Notes under the pieces: generated by a model | Told to the model about the DNA's origin: nothing | The model's input: only the letters and a program-made list of their open reading frames with translations | The model's database searches: none | In this document: piece after piece, positions 62,783 to 64,000 of the stretch | Layout of the letters: each line of letters opens with the position of its first letter | How positions within the stretch are numbered: position 1 is the stretch's first letter | Assembly (NCBI GenBank): GCA_029237825.1 | Contig: JAQZBQ010000002.1 | Location: 124,001 to 188,000 of the forward strand | Reading direction: 5' to 3' | Length of the DNA: 64,000 nucleotides | Source: Bacteroidota bacterium | GTDB lineage: Bacteria; Bacteroidota; Bacteroidia; B-17B0; Aurantibacillaceae | Program-made: the position numbers and the translations under genes

Positions 62783-63929
62783 AAAGGAGCACAATAAATC
62801 CATTAGTTCTGATGAACTCCTTGCTCGATTAAAAGACAAGCAAAGCGGGCAGAATAATGATTTGGACGATTTTGAATCTGAAGCTCTTGAGGGCTTCGCG
62901 AGCCATACGGATGTGCGGGAGGCTCGTACCTTAATAGATGAGATGAATCTTTCAATTTCAAAAAAGATTTCCAATCGTGATGAAAAATTAACGCAAAGAC
63001 GTGTTATGTGGTTTAGCGCTGCTGCCTCCGTTCTGGTTATTTTTTTGCTGACTGTTTTTTTTGTTAAAAAGAATGGCGATCAGGTTGGTGCCAATATCGC
63101 TTTAAATGAACCTAAGAATGAACAATTAATTGCTCCGGGTTTCCAGTCTCCCGCATCGGTATCAGCAGAAGGTAGTATGGGTAAAAATGACATTTTGAAA
63201 GAAACGCAATTAAACATCTCCGAAGGAAAAACGTTGAAACAACAGGAAAAAATTTTGGAAGAAGTAAACGAAAAGACAGTTCTTTCAGCCCCGGCGGTAC
63301 AGAATGTTGATAAAATGGAAAGCGATGAAGCAGCCAACATTTCGGGTCAGACCGATGTTGCAAGTGATTACGTTTCTGTGGAAGACAAGCTCGAAATGCA
63401 GGCTAATGGTGCAGTAGCGGAAGAAAAACAATCTGATAGTTATAATCGGGTGGCTCAAAATACCAGAACAAACTCTGAAAGCATTAAGGATTCTAAAATG
63501 CTAAGCAAAAATGCTGATAAGGACACTGAAGGTGAATCTGAACAAAAAAAGGGCAAGGCAGCTGAAAATGCCGCGGTAACAATTTCAACTGCTGCTCCCG
63601 CAAAAAAGGCTCCTTCAGTTTCCCAACCTTTAACTGAAGAACAGGCGTACTATAGGGGAGGGAATAACGCGCTGGTTGATTATTTAAAGAAAAAATTAAG
63701 TACCGATAATTCCATAGAATTAAAAGGGAAGTATTGGGTGCGGGCAATAATCTCAATAAATGGAAAGGTAAGTGTGGATACTATTAAGCAAACTTCAGCT
63801 TCCTCCTGTAATTGTATTGAAAAAATGAAAACTCTGTTAAACAACACAACCGATTGGCAGCCAGCTACATTTAATGGAATAAAAACAGAATCTGAAGTTG
63901 AATTCGAAATAAATTTAGATTCAAATTAA
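62775..63929 (+). CDS. Membrane-bound anti-sigma factor with TonB-like C-terminal domain
   Basis: 384 residues starting at GTG 62775, inside the end of the sigma gene. The cytoplasmic N-terminus (about 75 residues) contains DDFESEALEGFASHTDV, a conserved sigma-binding-like segment of Bacteroidota anti-sigma factors. One membrane helix follows (MWFSAAASVLVIFLLTVFFV), then a long, low-complexity periplasmic region rich in Glu, Lys and Ala, and an 80-residue C-terminal domain (GNNALVDYLKKKLS, KGKYWVRAIISINGKVSVD, TDWQPATFNGIKTESEVEFE) shaped like a TonB C-terminal domain. The role is inferred from operon overlap and topology. No zinc-binding HxxxCxxC motif is seen. Confidence 0.8.
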   Translation: MNKKEHNKSISSDELLARLKDKQSGQNNDLDDFESEALEGFASHTDVREARTLIDEMNLSISKKISNRDEKLTQRRVMWFSAAASVLVIFLLTVFFVKKNGDQVGANIALNEPKNEQLIAPGFQSPASVSAEGSMGKNDILKETQLNISEGKTLKQQEKILEEVNEKTVLSAPAVQNVDKMESDEAANISGQTDVASDYVSVEDKLEMQANGAVAEEKQSDSYNRVAQNTRTNSESIKDSKMLSKNADKDTEGESEQKKGKAAENAAVTISTAAPAKKAPSVSQPLTEEQAYYRGGNNALVDYLKKKLSTDNSIELKGKYWVRAIISINGKVSVDTIKQTSASSCNCIEKMKTLLNNTTDWQPATFNGIKTESEVEFEINLDSN

Positions 63930-64000
63930 GCCCCGTTTTTCGCGGTTTCCGTAATCTAAAATGAGGAAATAATAAAGCACTACTCCGAAGGCATATAAAC
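63921..64000 (-). CDS. Possible C-terminal end of a membrane protein (runs off the window)
   Basis: On the minus strand a frame open to the window edge reads LYAFGVVLYYFLILDYGNRE and a few more residues before a TGA at 63921-63923. A hydrophobic helix followed by a short charged tail is what the end of an inner-membrane protein would look like. With only 25 codons visible it cannot be named. It would overlap the anti-sigma gene by 9 bp at the stop codons. Confidence 0.35.
   Translation of the reverse strand, partial: LYAFGVVLYYFLILDYGNREKRGLI

Overview
The window is a 64 kb piece of a Bacteroidota chromosome. The support is: a type A (33558-34871) and a type B (8971-9969) Type IX secretion C-terminal sorting domain, GldB, a PorT-like barrel, a TPR/PD40/OmpA protein, S46 and S9 dipeptidyl peptidases, LytTR/LytS two-component pairs, and at least eleven exact matches to the Bacteroidota -7 promoter element TAnnTTTG just upstream of genes. 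The DNA is AT-rich by eye and densely packed: many neighbours overlap by 4 bp and several convergent genes share or abut stop codons. No tRNA, rRNA, insertion sequence, prophage or CRISPR array was seen. The exact genus cannot be told from this sequence.

Layout. 1-7.7 kb: N-terminal part of ftsK, mtaB, a PAS histidine kinase, a DPP11-type peptidase, purine nucleoside phosphorylase overlapping lpxK. 7.7-10 kb: a PHB-depolymerase-like esterase and a T9SS type B protein. 10-13.8 kb: a large beta-propeller sensor kinase with its LytTR regulator. 14-21.5 kb: DPP4, a patatin, an outer-membrane porin, a CPA2 antiporter. 21.5-27.7 kb: a second LytS/LytTR pair, an EEP-family membrane protein, lolD with a PorE-like OmpA protein, and a small STAS-like protein. 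27.7-32.2 kb: a frame-disrupted DUF985 cupin gene and metH, the latter behind a SAM-I riboswitch with its own terminator. 32.2-36.8 kb: a secreted NTF2-like protein, a truncated DUF1653 gene running tail-to-tail into an OmpR regulator that lost its stop, a T9SS metalloprotease, and a class V aminotransferase.

36.8-44.2 kb holds the most interesting block. A ThiF-nitroreductase fusion (Rv1355c/MoeY-like), a GNAT-fold protein, a 7TMR-DISM histidine kinase, a REC-histidine kinase and a stand-alone REC protein form a tight operon. A divergent REC protein beside it resembles the REC of the hybrid kinase. It looks like a small-molecule synthesis-and-sensing module without a DNA-binding output; this reading is inference.

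44.3-64 kb: a secreted protein with 26 copies of a 10-residue helical repeat, DUF3127, ansA, folB, a zinc-ribbon protein, nadE, a PorT-like barrel, gldB, a SprT-like protein, a TPR-SpoIIE phosphatase, tex, a flavin reductase with a pirin carrying a Tat-like leader, a DUF1697 protein, a YfiR/TPR/HAMP-SpoIIE operon, and an ECF sigma factor with its membrane anti-sigma factor. Taken together the genes suggest a free-living, peptide-using, secretion-competent organism with strong investment in phosphorelay and PP2C-type signalling.
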